A DNA stretch of 64,000 nucleotides, taken from NCBI RefSeq assembly GCF_004348995.1, contig NZ_SMKQ01000007.1, forward strand, positions 1 to 64,000, read 5' to 3'. Positions within the stretch are counted from its first letter, which is position 1. Every line of letters starts with the position of its first letter. The stretch is from Nonomuraea terrae. GTDB taxonomy: Bacteria > Actinomycetota > Actinomycetes > Streptosporangiales > Streptosporangiaceae. The translations under genes were made by a program, and so were the position numbers. This document shows positions 18,435-27,300 of this stretch, piece by piece. The notes under the pieces were generated by a model that saw only the letters and a program-made list of their open reading frames with translations, ran no database searches and was not told the DNA's origin.

Positions 18435-19676
18435 TCAGCTCCCTCGGACACCTCGCCGTTCCAGCGCCCACAGCACGAACATCCCGCAGGCCAGCACGCC
18501 CCCCAGGACGCTCACTGCCGTCCAGCCGCCACGCACCCACGCCACCGCGGCCAGTGCCGAGCCTGCGGCACCGCCGGCGAAGAAGGCCGTCATCAGCGCG
18601 GAGTTCAGCCGGTTGCGGACCTCCGGGCGTAGTGCGTAGATGACGTTCTGGTTGCTGTTGAGCACGGCCTGGTGCGCCATGTTGAGGACGATCACCCCGC
18701 CGAGGAGCCACCCAAGCGAGCTCTCGCCCGCGCCGATCAGCAGCCAGGACGCGGCAAGCGCGGCGCTGCCGATCCCGGTGACCCGTTGCACGTAGCCGCG
18801 GTCGGCCAGCCGGCCGGCCACCGTCGTTGCCACCGTGCCCACCGCACCCACCAGCCCGAGCAGCCCGATCGCCCCCTCGGACCAGCCGTACTCCGGGCCG
18901 GCGAGCAGGAAGGTCACGGACGTCCACAGCACGTTGAACGATGCGAGCGACAGGGCGGCGATGCCGGCCCGCCACCGCAACACGGGCTCATGGCGGAACA
19001 GCGCGATCGTTGAGCGCAACAGCGCCGGGTACGACAGCCCGATCGGGGTGTGCAGGGGCGGTAGAAAGCGCCACAGCAGCACTGTCACTCCGGCGATGAG
19101 GATCGCGCTCACCCAGTAGACCGTCCGCCAGCCACCGAGTTCGGCGAGCCCTCCCGCGACCGTACGGGACAACAACGCGCCCAGCATCAGCCCGCTCGTC
19201 ACCGTGCCGATCACTCGGCCACGCTGCGCCGGTGCCGCGAGCGTAGCGGCGTACGGCACCACGACCTGGGCCGCCACCGAGGTCAATGCGGTGAGCACGG
19301 TTCCGGCCAGCAGCAGTGCTCCGTTGGGCGCGGTCGCCGAGACCAGCAGGAACACCGCGGTGGCCGCGTACAGCATGACAGCGAGCCTGCGGCGTTCCAC
19401 CAGGTCACCGAGCGGCACGAGCAGGATGAGCCCCAGCCCGTAACCGACTTGCGCGGCCGTCACGATCATTCCGGCCATCGTGGTGCTGAGCTGTAGTTCC
19501 CGGCCGAGCAGGTCCAGCAGTGGCTGGGCAAAGTAGTTGTTCGCCACCGAAAGCCCCGTCGCCGCGGACATCAGGAGCAGCAGCCCGCGGCTCAGCGGCG
19601 CGCCACCGTCTGGTGCCTCGGCGGCCTTGTGGTGTGTCGTGAGGCGCGGAGCGCCTGATCCGGCCGCGTTCGTCAT
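18435..19676 (-). CDS. MFS transporter, drug-efflux type
   Basis: The 413-residue major facilitator has 12 membrane helices. The loop 2-3 signature is GDLVERRRLAVMLYA, and VVPYAATLAAPAQRGRVIGTV follows in helix 4-5. The N-terminus (LLMSAATGLSVANNYFAQPL) matches the subgroup of sugar/arabinose- or drug-type exporters often paired with LysR regulators. ATG at 19676 is preferred over ATG at 19694 because GAGG lies 8 nt before it. It diverges from a LysR gene with a 79-bp shared control region, so LysR control is likely. Confidence 0.88.
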   Translation of the reverse strand: MTNAAGSGAPRLTTHHKAAEAPDGGAPLSRGLLLLMSAATGLSVANNYFAQPLLDLLGRELQLSTTMAGMIVTAAQVGYGLGLILLVPLGDLVERRRLAVMLYAATAVFLLVSATAPNGALLLAGTVLTALTSVAAQVVVPYAATLAAPAQRGRVIGTVTSGLMLGALLSRTVAGGLAELGGWRTVYWVSAILIAGVTVLLWRFLPPLHTPIGLSYPALLRSTIALFRHEPVLRWRAGIAALSLASFNVLWTSVTFLLAGPEYGWSEGAIGLLGLVGAVGTVATTVAGRLADRGYVQRVTGIGSAALAASWLLIGAGESSLGWLLGGVIVLNMAHQAVLNSNQNVIYALRPEVRNRLNSALMTAFFAGGAAGSALAAVAWVRGGWTAVSVLGGVLACGMFVLWALERRGVRGS

Positions 19677-19755
19677 GCCCCTAGCCTCGGCCATCGACGA
19701 TCAATGAGTCCAATGCATGTTTGTCACGCCAGCGATCGTGATTCAAGATGAATAC

Positions 19756-20706
19756 GTGGAGCTACAGCAGATGCGCTATGTGGTCGCCGTGGCGGAGACG
19801 GCGAACTTCACCCGTGCCGCCGAACGTTGCCGGGTCGTCCAGTCCGCACTGAGCCACCAGATCGCCCGGTTGGAACGAGAACTCGGTGCCCGGCTCTTCG
19901 ACCGCACCAGCCGCCGGGTCAGACTCACCCCCGCCGGCGAAGCGTTCCTGCCCGCTGCCCGGCAGGCTCTCGACGCCGCCGAACGGGCGCGTGCCGAGGT
20001 GGCGGCGGCCTCGGGGGAGCTTCGCGGCCGGCTCGCCATCGGCACCATCCCCACCGTCACGGCGGTCGACCTGCCGGGCGCGCTGAAAAGCTTTCACGTG
20101 CGCCATCCGCAGGTGCGGATCACTCTGCGCGTGGGTTCGAGCGACGAACTGGCCGAACAGGTACGGCAGAGCACGCTGGACATCGCGTTCCTCGGGCTGC
20201 CGCCGGACGTACAGCCGAAGGGCGTCCGAGGGCGCGCCCTGGCGCAGGGTGAGCTGGTCGCGGTGGTGGCGCCCGGCCACCCGCTGGCTGACGCGGCCGA
20301 CGTGGATCTGCGCCGGCTGTCGAGCGAGGTGTTCGTGGACTTTCCCGCCGGTACGGCCGCGCGCGCTCAGTCGGACGAGGCGTTCGCCGCTGCCGGCGTC
20401 AGCCGTGAGGTCGCCTTCGAGATAACGAACGCGGACCTCCTGGCGCGGCTGGTCCGGCTGGGTCTGGGCATCGGCATGATGCCCGCCGCCTTCGCACCCG
20501 AACTCCGCGATGTGCACGTCGTCGAGCTCCGTGATCCACCCACCCGGGTGGAGCACCTGATCTGGAGCCGCCTGCGCACCTCACCGGCCGCCGCCGCGTT
20601 CCTGGACGTTTTGCACATCCCGGCAGACCAGATACGCGAGAGGCGGAATACGGAAGGTACGGATCCGCGACAGGTCCCGCCCCAGGGATCACCAGAATCC
20701 GATTAG
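19756..20706 (+). CDS. LysR-family transcriptional regulator
   Basis: The 316-residue LTTR has an N-terminal winged helix-turn-helix, LQQMRYVVAVAETANFTRAA then SALSHQIARLERELGARLFD, and a periplasmic-binding-like effector domain (LAIGTIPTVTAVDLPGAL). The start is taken at GTG 19756, where the LTTR homology begins (VELQQMRY); upstream codons do not fit. It diverges from the MFS gene, a standard LTTR/target layout. AT-richer sequence at 19700-19735 contains CAATGAGTCCAATGCATG and could be the operator. Confidence 0.9.
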   Translation: MELQQMRYVVAVAETANFTRAAERCRVVQSALSHQIARLERELGARLFDRTSRRVRLTPAGEAFLPAARQALDAAERARAEVAAASGELRGRLAIGTIPTVTAVDLPGALKSFHVRHPQVRITLRVGSSDELAEQVRQSTLDIAFLGLPPDVQPKGVRGRALAQGELVAVVAPGHPLADAADVDLRRLSSEVFVDFPAGTAARAQSDEAFAAAGVSREVAFEITNADLLARLVRLGLGIGMMPAAFAPELRDVHVVELRDPPTRVEHLIWSRLRTSPAAAAFLDVLHIPADQIRERRNTEGTDPRQVPPQGSPESD

Positions 20707-20712
20707 TCCGAA

Positions 20713-20862
20713 TCACAGAGCGCTGCCAACGCTCGTGATCACACGGATTCGCTCGGGCTGACGACGAACCAGGCCACGCACCAGCATGCCTTCCGGATCG
20801 TGGGCGACGAAGATGCCCAGCGCGCCGTGGTGCCAGCGCGCCGACGCGATCTCACCCCTCAC
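20713..20862 (-). pseudogene. Orphan 3' fragment, unknown family
   Basis: On the minus strand a 49-codon frame (GTG 20862 to TGA 20713), with in-frame TAG directly before it, reads EIASARWHHGALGIFVAHD then PEGMLVRGLVRRQPERIRV. Codon use looks genuine but there is no ribosome binding site, and it seems to be the C-terminal end of a lost gene. I cannot name the family. The rest of 20863-21011 shows no gene. Confidence 0.35.
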
Positions 20863-21011
20863 CTAGCCCGTCCGCTGCCGATGGTCGGCGCGGGGCACGA
20901 TGGCGGCATCATCGAGGGGGTGCCTGCGCCGGATGGCCGGCACCGTGGATTTCCTGTGCCGGGAGGAGACTGATCCGTACCTCGTCCTCGACGGATACCC
21001 GGCAATATGCT

Positions 21012-22463
21012 CTATTTCGGTGCGTGGAAGCCGCCGATCTTCTGCTCGAGCAGTTCGGCCAGCCGCAGCGGGGTGCGGTCCTCGAACATCGGACCGATGA
21101 GCTGCACTCCCACCGGCAGACCCTCGGGGGACCGACCCGCTGGTACGGCGGTGGCGGGCAGGCCGGGCATGGTGGCCAGGCCGGCCCAGACGAGCTGGTC
21201 GAAGTACGGGTACTCGACGCCGTCGATGTCGATGCGCCGTTCCAACGGATTGGGGTCGTGGTCGTGCGGGAACGCGGGCGTCGGCGTGATCGGGCACACC
21301 ACGGCGTCGAACTCGGCGAACAGCTGCCGCCAGCCGTGGCGGTGGACCTCGCGGCGGTTGTTCGCCTCAATCCAGTCGCGGTGGCTGAACAGCATGGCGC
21401 GCAGCCGCACGGCGTCAAGACTCTGGTCGTCCGCGCTCAGTCCGGCGGCGCGGGTCCGCAGCTGCTCGTGCGGTTCGATGGGAAAACGCGCAACGGAGCC
21501 CGAAATCAGCAACTGCATGTAGAGCGTCGCGGCTTCGGTCAGATCGGGCAGCAGCGGACTGTGCCGTCCGACGCGGGCGCCGCCGTCGAGGAGCGCGGCG
21601 GCCACCCGGTTCACGCCCGCCCGCACGGCGGACCCGGTCGGAATGAGCGGATGCTCGTCGAGGACCAAGACCCGGAAATCGCAGAGCCGCTCGTGGCGGG
21701 CGGGCGGCAGTGCCGAACGGTGCGCCACCCCGAGCGTCAGCGGGTCCGGTCCGGCCATGACGTCGAGCAGGAGCGTGAGGTCGCGGGCGGTGCGCGCCAT
21801 CGGACCGACGACGGCGAGGTCGAGGTCGACCGGCAATGCCGGCTCGGACGGCGGGACCATACCGCGGTTGGCCGCCAGTCCGAGCGTCGGCTTGTGCGCG
21901 TAGACGCCGCAGAAATGCGCGGGGGTGCGCAGCGAGCCGGCGATGTCGGAGCCGATGGACAGCGCGCCGAACCCGGACGCCAGGGCCGCCGCCGACCCGC
22001 CGGAGGATCCGCCCGGCGTGCGACCGTGATCCCACGGGTTGTTGGTGGTGCCGTAGATCTCGTTGAAGCTCTGGATATCTTGCAGCCCCAACGGCACATT
22101 GGTCTTGCCGAGCACCACCGCGCCCGCGGCCTTGAGTCGCGACACCTGTACCGCGTCCTCAGCCGGCACATATTTCCGGTGCGGCGGCATGCCCCAGGTC
22201 GTCGGCAGCCCGGCGATGTTGTACGACTCCTTGACCGTCACCGGAATGCCGAGCAGCGGCCGGTCCTCACCACGCGCGCGGGCCTGGTCGGCACCGCGCG
22301 CGGCGGCCCGCGCACGGTCGAAGTCCGGCACGCAAATAGCGTTGATCACCTTGTCGTCCCGCTCGATACGGGCGATCGCCTCGTCGGTCAGTTCCACCGA
22401 GCTCACTTCACCGGCACGCAATGCAGCTGCGAGGTCTTCGGCCGCCCGAAAATTCCATTCCAT
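21012..22463 (-). CDS. Amidase-signature family hydrolase
   Basis: The 483-residue amidase has the Ser-cisSer-Lys triad in sequence: lysine in PVTVKESYN, the glycine-serine core PGGSSGGSAAALASG, and the nucleophile loop SIGSDIAGSLRTPAHFCGVY. Such enzymes hydrolyse amides or transfer ammonia; the subgroup, beginning EWNFRAAEDLAAALRAGEVS, acts on small amides of unknown identity. ATG 22463 is chosen because family homology starts there, although no good ribosome binding site precedes it. A small ORF with a good site lies 83 bp upstream on the same strand. Confidence 0.9.
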   Translation of the reverse strand: MEWNFRAAEDLAAALRAGEVSSVELTDEAIARIERDDKVINAICVPDFDRARAAARGADQARARGEDRPLLGIPVTVKESYNIAGLPTTWGMPPHRKYVPAEDAVQVSRLKAAGAVVLGKTNVPLGLQDIQSFNEIYGTTNNPWDHGRTPGGSSGGSAAALASGFGALSIGSDIAGSLRTPAHFCGVYAHKPTLGLAANRGMVPPSEPALPVDLDLAVVGPMARTARDLTLLLDVMAGPDPLTLGVAHRSALPPARHERLCDFRVLVLDEHPLIPTGSAVRAGVNRVAAALLDGGARVGRHSPLLPDLTEAATLYMQLLISGSVARFPIEPHEQLRTRAAGLSADDQSLDAVRLRAMLFSHRDWIEANNRREVHRHGWRQLFAEFDAVVCPITPTPAFPHDHDPNPLERRIDIDGVEYPYFDQLVWAGLATMPGLPATAVPAGRSPEGLPVGVQLIGPMFEDRTPLRLAELLEQKIGGFHAPK

Positions 22464-22546
22464 GGAGTTGACTTTAACGGCCTGTCGCAAACGCTTGTCC
22501 CCACACGCGTCGCCCGCATTCGCCGGAAAAGCCGAAACGGTCACGT

Positions 22547-22684
22547 TCACTGGCCGAAGTTGCGCACTCGTTTTGCCGTCCAAAACGGTCCACCCCAGGT
22601 CAGCGGGGTCGGCGGCAGGTCGACTCCACTGGCAAGGGCATGGAATGCCGCTTCGCGCAACGAGATAGACATCTCAATTCTCAT
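22547..22684 (-). CDS. Small ORF (45 aa) upstream of amidase
   Basis: ATG at 22684 has GGAGAG 7 nt upstream and opens a 45-residue frame beginning MRIEMSISLREAAFHALASG and ending TWGGPFWTAKRVRNFGQ. Codon use is less GC-biased than in the neighbours. The family is not recognised. It precedes the amidase on the same strand by 83 bp and may share its transcript. The C-terminal half is rich in proline, tryptophan and glycine. It could also be fortuitous. Confidence 0.35.
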   Translation of the reverse strand: MRIEMSISLREAAFHALASGVDLPPTPLTWGGPFWTAKRVRNFGQ

Positions 22685-22889
22685 CATGTATCTCTCCGGC
22701 CACTGACTATTTGCTCGACTGCTGGCCATAGCGTGCGGGGATTGTCCAGTAAAAGGGGTAACTCATTTTAGATCGGTTCTATCGAGATGGCTGAGGGTCA
22801 GCGGCCTTCGAAGCGGGCGCGGCCGGCTCATGCACCCGGACGCGCCGCGTCGGCCATCACCGCGGACCGAAGCTCGCGCCGGGGGCGGC
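22685..22889. other. Intergenic, possible promoter for the small ORF/amidase
   Basis: There is no gene here. An AT-richer patch at 22740-22790 includes TAAAAT on the minus strand (near 22770) that could be a -10. Confidence 0.25.
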
Positions 22890-23057
22890 TCAGGGCGTCA
22901 TTCCCAGCTCGCGCAACTGCGCGGGGAGGGGCTCGTGCGGGAGTCCCTTCGCTGCCTCGCCAAGGTGGGCGGGGGCAATGCTCGCCGAGTCGTCGGCCGA
23001 TCTCCTCGAACTCGGACCGCCATGCTCCAGCAGTATGGGTCCATCATCGCCCCGCAA
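22890..23057 (-). CDS. Possible small protein (55 aa) or gene remnant
   Basis: TTG at 23057 with GGGAGG 9 nt upstream opens a frame ending KGLPHEPLPAQLRELGMTP at TGA 22890. The second half has convincing actinomycete codon use and a helical, leucine-rich end. The first half is poor, and a better-looking frame, RSEFEEIGRRLG, runs in another phase over part of it. A frameshifted remnant is therefore as likely as a small gene. The family is not recognised. Confidence 0.35.
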   Translation of the reverse strand: MRGDDGPILLEHGGPSSRRSADDSASIAPAHLGEAAKGLPHEPLPAQLRELGMTP

Positions 23058-23202
23058 CGCCCTTCGCCTCCCTTAGAGATCGATCTTCACCGGCAAAGCA
23101 TCCTCGGCGGGATGCTGATCCTGAGCTGTGACTCATGTCTCCCCTTGAGGGCCGATGAGCTTCCGGGTGGTCCTGTGTCAACACCTTCGGACAAGGAAGG
23201 AA

Positions 23203-23706
23203 ATGACCATGCTGAACTTCCCGCAGGGTGACGTGCGATTGCTGGAAACGGACATCGCGCAGCGCCTGCTGCACTCGACGATTCCCGCACGTCTCGCGTA
23301 CGTGGCGACCGACGGGACACCTAGAGTGATGTCGACCTGGTACGTCTGGGTGGACGAGGAACTCGTCATGGCGACGTACGTCAAGTGCCCCCCCATGGGG
23401 ATCACCCGCCCGGCCCGGCGGCTGCGTGCCCTGCGTGCCAACCCCGACGTCGCGATCACCATCGACACCGAGCCCCAGCCCCCGGACGTGCTCCTGTTGC
23501 GCGGTCGCGTCTCCATCACCGAAGTCGACGGCATGGTGCCCGAGCAGGCTCAGGCGGCGCACCGTTTCCTGGGAGAGGAAGGCGGGGCCGGCTACGTCGC
23601 CCAAGCCGATCACCCCGAAACGAGGATGGCCCGCATCGCCCTCCGCCCCACTTGGGTAGGCGTCCTCAACTACCAGGCCCGCCTCCCCGGCATCATGGGC
23701 GCCTGA
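23203..23706 (+). CDS. Pyridoxamine 5'-phosphate oxidase-like (FMN/F420) protein
   Basis: The 167-residue protein is of the PNPOx-like split-barrel superfamily. Conserved stretches are RLLHSTIPARLAYVATDGTP, VMSTWYVWVDEELVMATY and ALRANPDVAITIDTEPQPPD; LLLRGRVSITEVDG is typical of the actinobacterial TIGR-type F420/FMN-binding group. Members bind FMN, F420 or heme as small reductases or storage proteins. ATG 23203 is fixed by AAGGAAGG immediately upstream. A very strong hairpin 25 bp after the stop ends the transcript. Confidence 0.85.
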   Translation: MTMLNFPQGDVRLLETDIAQRLLHSTIPARLAYVATDGTPRVMSTWYVWVDEELVMATYVKCPPMGITRPARRLRALRANPDVAITIDTEPQPPDVLLLRGRVSITEVDGMVPEQAQAAHRFLGEEGGAGYVAQADHPETRMARIALRPTWVGVLNYQARLPGIMGA

Positions 23707-23731
23707 CTGCGGCAGGAGGGAGTTCATCGTG

Positions 23732-23796
23732 CTGCCCCGGCCTACGCCTCCGCTTGGATGATCTACTCCTCCAAGCGGAGGCGTAGACCGGGGCAG
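23732..23796. terminator. 27-bp hairpin
   Basis: Arms 23732-23758 and 23770-23796 are complementary over 27 bp with a single mismatch and an 11-nt loop. The stem begins CTGCCCCGG and its top is CCGCTTGGA. It follows the PPOX-like gene and is the longest hairpin in the window. It works as a terminator in either direction and may also mark an old mobile-element end. Confidence 0.75.
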
Positions 23797-23819
23797 AAGA
23801 AGGCCGCTACTCAAGATGA

Positions 23820-23915
23820 AAATGCTCAGTACTGTACGCCTCCGGCGAGATCGACACGGATACCTGTAGCGAGGCCCGCGAACGCCTTGCCGCCCACCGC
23901 CCGAGGCCCCGGTGA
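23820..23915 (+). pseudogene. SHOCT-domain protein, C-terminal remnant
   Basis: The frame open from 23820 reads LYASGEIDTDTCSEARERLA and stops at 23915. This is the SHOCT motif (short C-terminal domain, 'ARGEIDxEEYxxRLAxL'). The gene's 5' part is missing; the sequence upstream is noncoding after the large hairpin. Its TGA overlaps the GTG of the next frame in a GTGA junction, so the two once formed a coupled pair. Confidence 0.5.
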
Positions 23916-24163
23916 GCGGACTTCGTGGCCGCCGGCTGCCGCTGATCGTGCTGGTCGCCTCGATCGCCGCGCTCATCGCCTCTGTTGTGTGGGTCGCGGG
24001 CGCCGGCTTCCCGTGGCGGCCCGGTCCAGGGGTGATGGGTGTGAAATCGGGCGAAGGACCGGTGCGCACCTTGCCTGATGCCGACCGCGCCGCGAGCCGC
24101 TTCGCCGACAGGTGGCGCACGCCTTCATCGAGGCTCCCGTACGGGAGTGGATCACCCATTTGA
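23912..24163 (+). pseudogene. Small membrane-anchored protein, truncated
   Basis: GTG 23912 with GAGG upstream opens an 83-residue frame: basic n-region, membrane helix LPLIVLVASIAALIASVVWV, then GPVRTLPDADRAASRFADRW. In actinomycetes that last motif starts a conserved domain ('ARxAAxRFADRxGLxVGEVM...'), which is absent here: the frame changes after FADRW and ends at 24163. It follows a SHOCT remnant, the usual neighbour. I read it as a 3'-truncated gene, although the anchor part could still be made. Confidence 0.45.
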
Positions 24164-24223
24164 TCTACTTCTCAAACAGACTCCAGAGCGGCCGGTCCCG
24201 CGCATCCGGACGGCAAGGCGCCA

Positions 24224-24273
24224 TTGACCGGTTTGCCGGAAAAGTTTACTTTGATGGCCTGGAAAGCGCTTTC
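24224..24273 (+). promoter_or_regulatory. Promoter and LacI-type operator of the ThuA/GSDH gene
   Basis: TTGACC (24224-24229), a 17-bp spacer and TACTTT (24247-24252) form a good sigma-70-like promoter. The perfect palindrome GAAAGCGCTTTC (24262-24273) begins 10 bp after the -10, over the expected start of transcription. The same palindrome lies in the LacI/ABC intergenic region near 31.1 kb, so the LacI protein encoded there is the likely repressor. Confidence 0.8.
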
Positions 24274-24317
24274 TGATCAGATTCTCCCCCGAGAGCCCCC
24301 CATCCATCGGGAGCGCC

Positions 24318-27300
24318 ATGAGACGCCCTGTCCGGAAATCCCCCTCCGTGTTCACCGCCGTCCTGCTCGTCCTCGCCCTCGTGCTGGGGCAGGTGACGCC
24401 CGCCCAGGCCGCGGCCGCGCGGTTCCGCGTGCTGGTCTTCTCCAAGGTCACGAACTTCCACCACGACTCGATCCCCGCCGGCATCGCCGCGATCGAGAAG
24501 CTCGGGGCCGACCACGACTTCGAGGTCGAAGCCACCGACGACGCGGGCGCCTTCACCGGCGACAACCTCGCTCGCTTCCAGGCCATCGTGTTCAACAACA
24601 CCAACTCCACCCCGGAGTCGGGCGACCTGCTGAACGCCGACCAGCGCGCCGCGCTGCAGAAGTTCGTGCGCGATGGCGGCGGCTGGGTCGGGCTGCACGC
24701 CGCGTCGGCCAGTGAGCGCGACTGGCCATGGTACGAGGGTCTGGTCGGCGCGATCTTCGACCAGCACCCGGCGATCCAGGTCGGCCGGGTCAAGGTGCTC
24801 GACCATGCCCACCCTTCGACCAAGGACCTGCCGGACCTCTGGGAACGCACCGAGGAGTGGTACAACTGGCGGGCCAACCCCACAGGAAAGGTCCACACGC
24901 TCACCCAGATCAAGGTGCGTGACGGGATCAACGGCCTGGACGAGGGCGTCGACCACCCGAGTTCGTGGTGCCAGAACTACGAAGGCGGCCGTTCGTGGTA
25001 CACCGCCCTGGGCCACGCATCCGACGCGTACTCCGAGCCGGCGTTCCTGAAGCACCTGCTCGGCGGCATCGAGTGGGCCGCGGGGGCGGCGCCCGGCGAC
25101 TGCTCGGCGACCGAGACCGGCAACTTCCAGCGGGTGCCGCTCGTGACCGAGGACCTCGCCGACCCGTTCGAGCTCGCGGTCGCGCCGGACCGGCGGGTCT
25201 TCTACGCCCAGCGCACCGGCGAGCTGAAGGTGATCGACCAGGACTCCCTGCGGGTCACCACCGCGCTGGACTTCGACTACTCCCCGGAGATGACCAGTCA
25301 GTCGGACGGCCTGCTCGGGCTGGCCCTGGACCCGAAGTTCGCGGAGAACAACTGGCTGTACCTCCTGCATTCCGACAAGGTGGAGAACCGGCTCAACCTC
25401 TCCCGGTTCACCGTGTCCGGGAACACGGTGGACCCCGCGACGCAGAAGGTGCTGCTGACCATTCCGACGTGGCGCGGTGAAGGCCGGGCCAACGTCCACA
25501 TGGCCGGTTCGCTCACCTTCGACACCAAGGGGAACCTCTACGCGGCGACCGGTGACAACACCGACCCCTTCGCCTCCGACGGCTTCGCCCCGATCGACGA
25601 ACGCGAAGGACGCCGCGCCTGGGACGCCCAGGGCACCGCCGGCAACACCAACGACCTGCGCGGCAAGATCCTTCGCATCACCCCGCAGGACGACGGCACC
25701 TACGACATCCCCGAAGGCAACCTCTTCGCGCCCGGCACCGACAGGACCCGGCCCGAGATCTACGCGATGGGCATGCGCAATCCGTTCCGGATCACCACCG
25801 ATCCGCTCAGCGGCGCGCTGCTCGTCGCCGACTACGGCCCGGACGCGCGCCAGGCCGCTCCGAACCGGGGCCCCGAGGGCACGGTCGAGTTCAACCGCAT
25901 CACCAAGGCCGGCAACTTCGGCTGGCCCTACTGCATCGGGAACAACACGCCGTTCAACGACTACGACTTCGCAACGGGGACCTCCGGCGCGACGTTCGAC
26001 TGCGCGGCCCCGGTCAACGACTCGCCCAACAACACGGGGCTGCGCGAGCTGCCGCCCGTACAGCCCGCGCTCGTGTGGTACGCCTACTCCGCCTCGGCGG
26101 AGTTCCCCGAGGTCGGCACCGGGGGCGGCGGCCCGATGAGCGGTCCGGTGTACGACTACGACCCGGACAACCCGAGCAAGACCAAGTTCCCCGAGTACTT
26201 CGAGGGCAAGTGGTTCGCCTACGAACTCACCCGCAGGTGGTTCAAGACCCTGTCCATCCAGCGTGAGGATCAGACCTTCACCGACCCGCGCTTCGCCCCC
26301 GCGCGCGCGGGCGACCTGCAGTCGATCAACACGATCTTCCCCGACATGTCGTGGATCCAGCCGTTCGAAGCCGACTTCGGGCCGGACGGCTCCCTCTACG
26401 TCATCGACTTCGGCGAGGGCAGCGGCACCGGGCGCGGCGGCAGCAACGAAGGCGCGGGCATCTACCGGATCGACTACGTGGCGGGCGGCCGTCCGCCGGT
26501 CGCGAAGCTCTCCGCCACCCCGGACTCGGGTCCCGCGCCGCTGACGGTGACGTTCTCCAGCGAAGGCTCGGAGTCGCCCGAGGACGTGCCCCTCACGTAC
26601 GCGTGGGACTTCGACGGCGACGGCACCACCGACTCCACGGAGGCCGAACCGACCCACACCTACACCGCGAAGGGCCGCTTCACCGCCCGGCTGACCGTCG
26701 AAGGCCCGGAGGGCCTCACCGGCGTCGCCGTGCACGACATCACGGTCGGCAACAGCCGGCCCGAGGTGCGGATCCAGGCGCCGCCGGACGGCGGCATGTT
26801 CGACTTCGGCGACACCATCACGTTCACGGTCAAGGTCAAGGACGCCGAGGACGGGCGCGTCGACTGCGGCCGGGTGGTCGTGCAGTCGCAGCTCGGCCAC
26901 GACAGCCACCTGCATCCGCTGGACAACTACACCGGCTGCGAGGGCGAGATCGTGACCGACCCGGGCGAGAGCCACGGCCCGGGACAGAACCTCTATTACG
27001 CGATCAGCGCGCAGTACGAGGACGAGGGAGCCGCGGAGGCGCCGAGCCTCGTCGGATCAGCGTCGCTGACGCTGCGGCCGAAGTTCCGGGAGGCCGAGCA
27101 CTTCACCACGACCGGCGGCGCGAGCGACGGCGTCCAGATCGCCGACCGTGCGGACGCCTCGGCGGGTAAGCGGCTCACCGAGATCGAGCACGGCGACTGG
27201 ATCACCTTCGACCCCGTCCACCTCAAGGGGATCGACTCGGTGACCCTCGGCGTGGCCTCGGGAGGGCTCGGCGGGGACGTCGAACTCCGGGCCGGCTCAC

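Noticed and set aside
24246-26975. A 909-codon open frame antisense to the ThuA/GSDH gene
   Set aside because: It shows no motif, signal or family similarity and mirrors the codon structure of the real gene.
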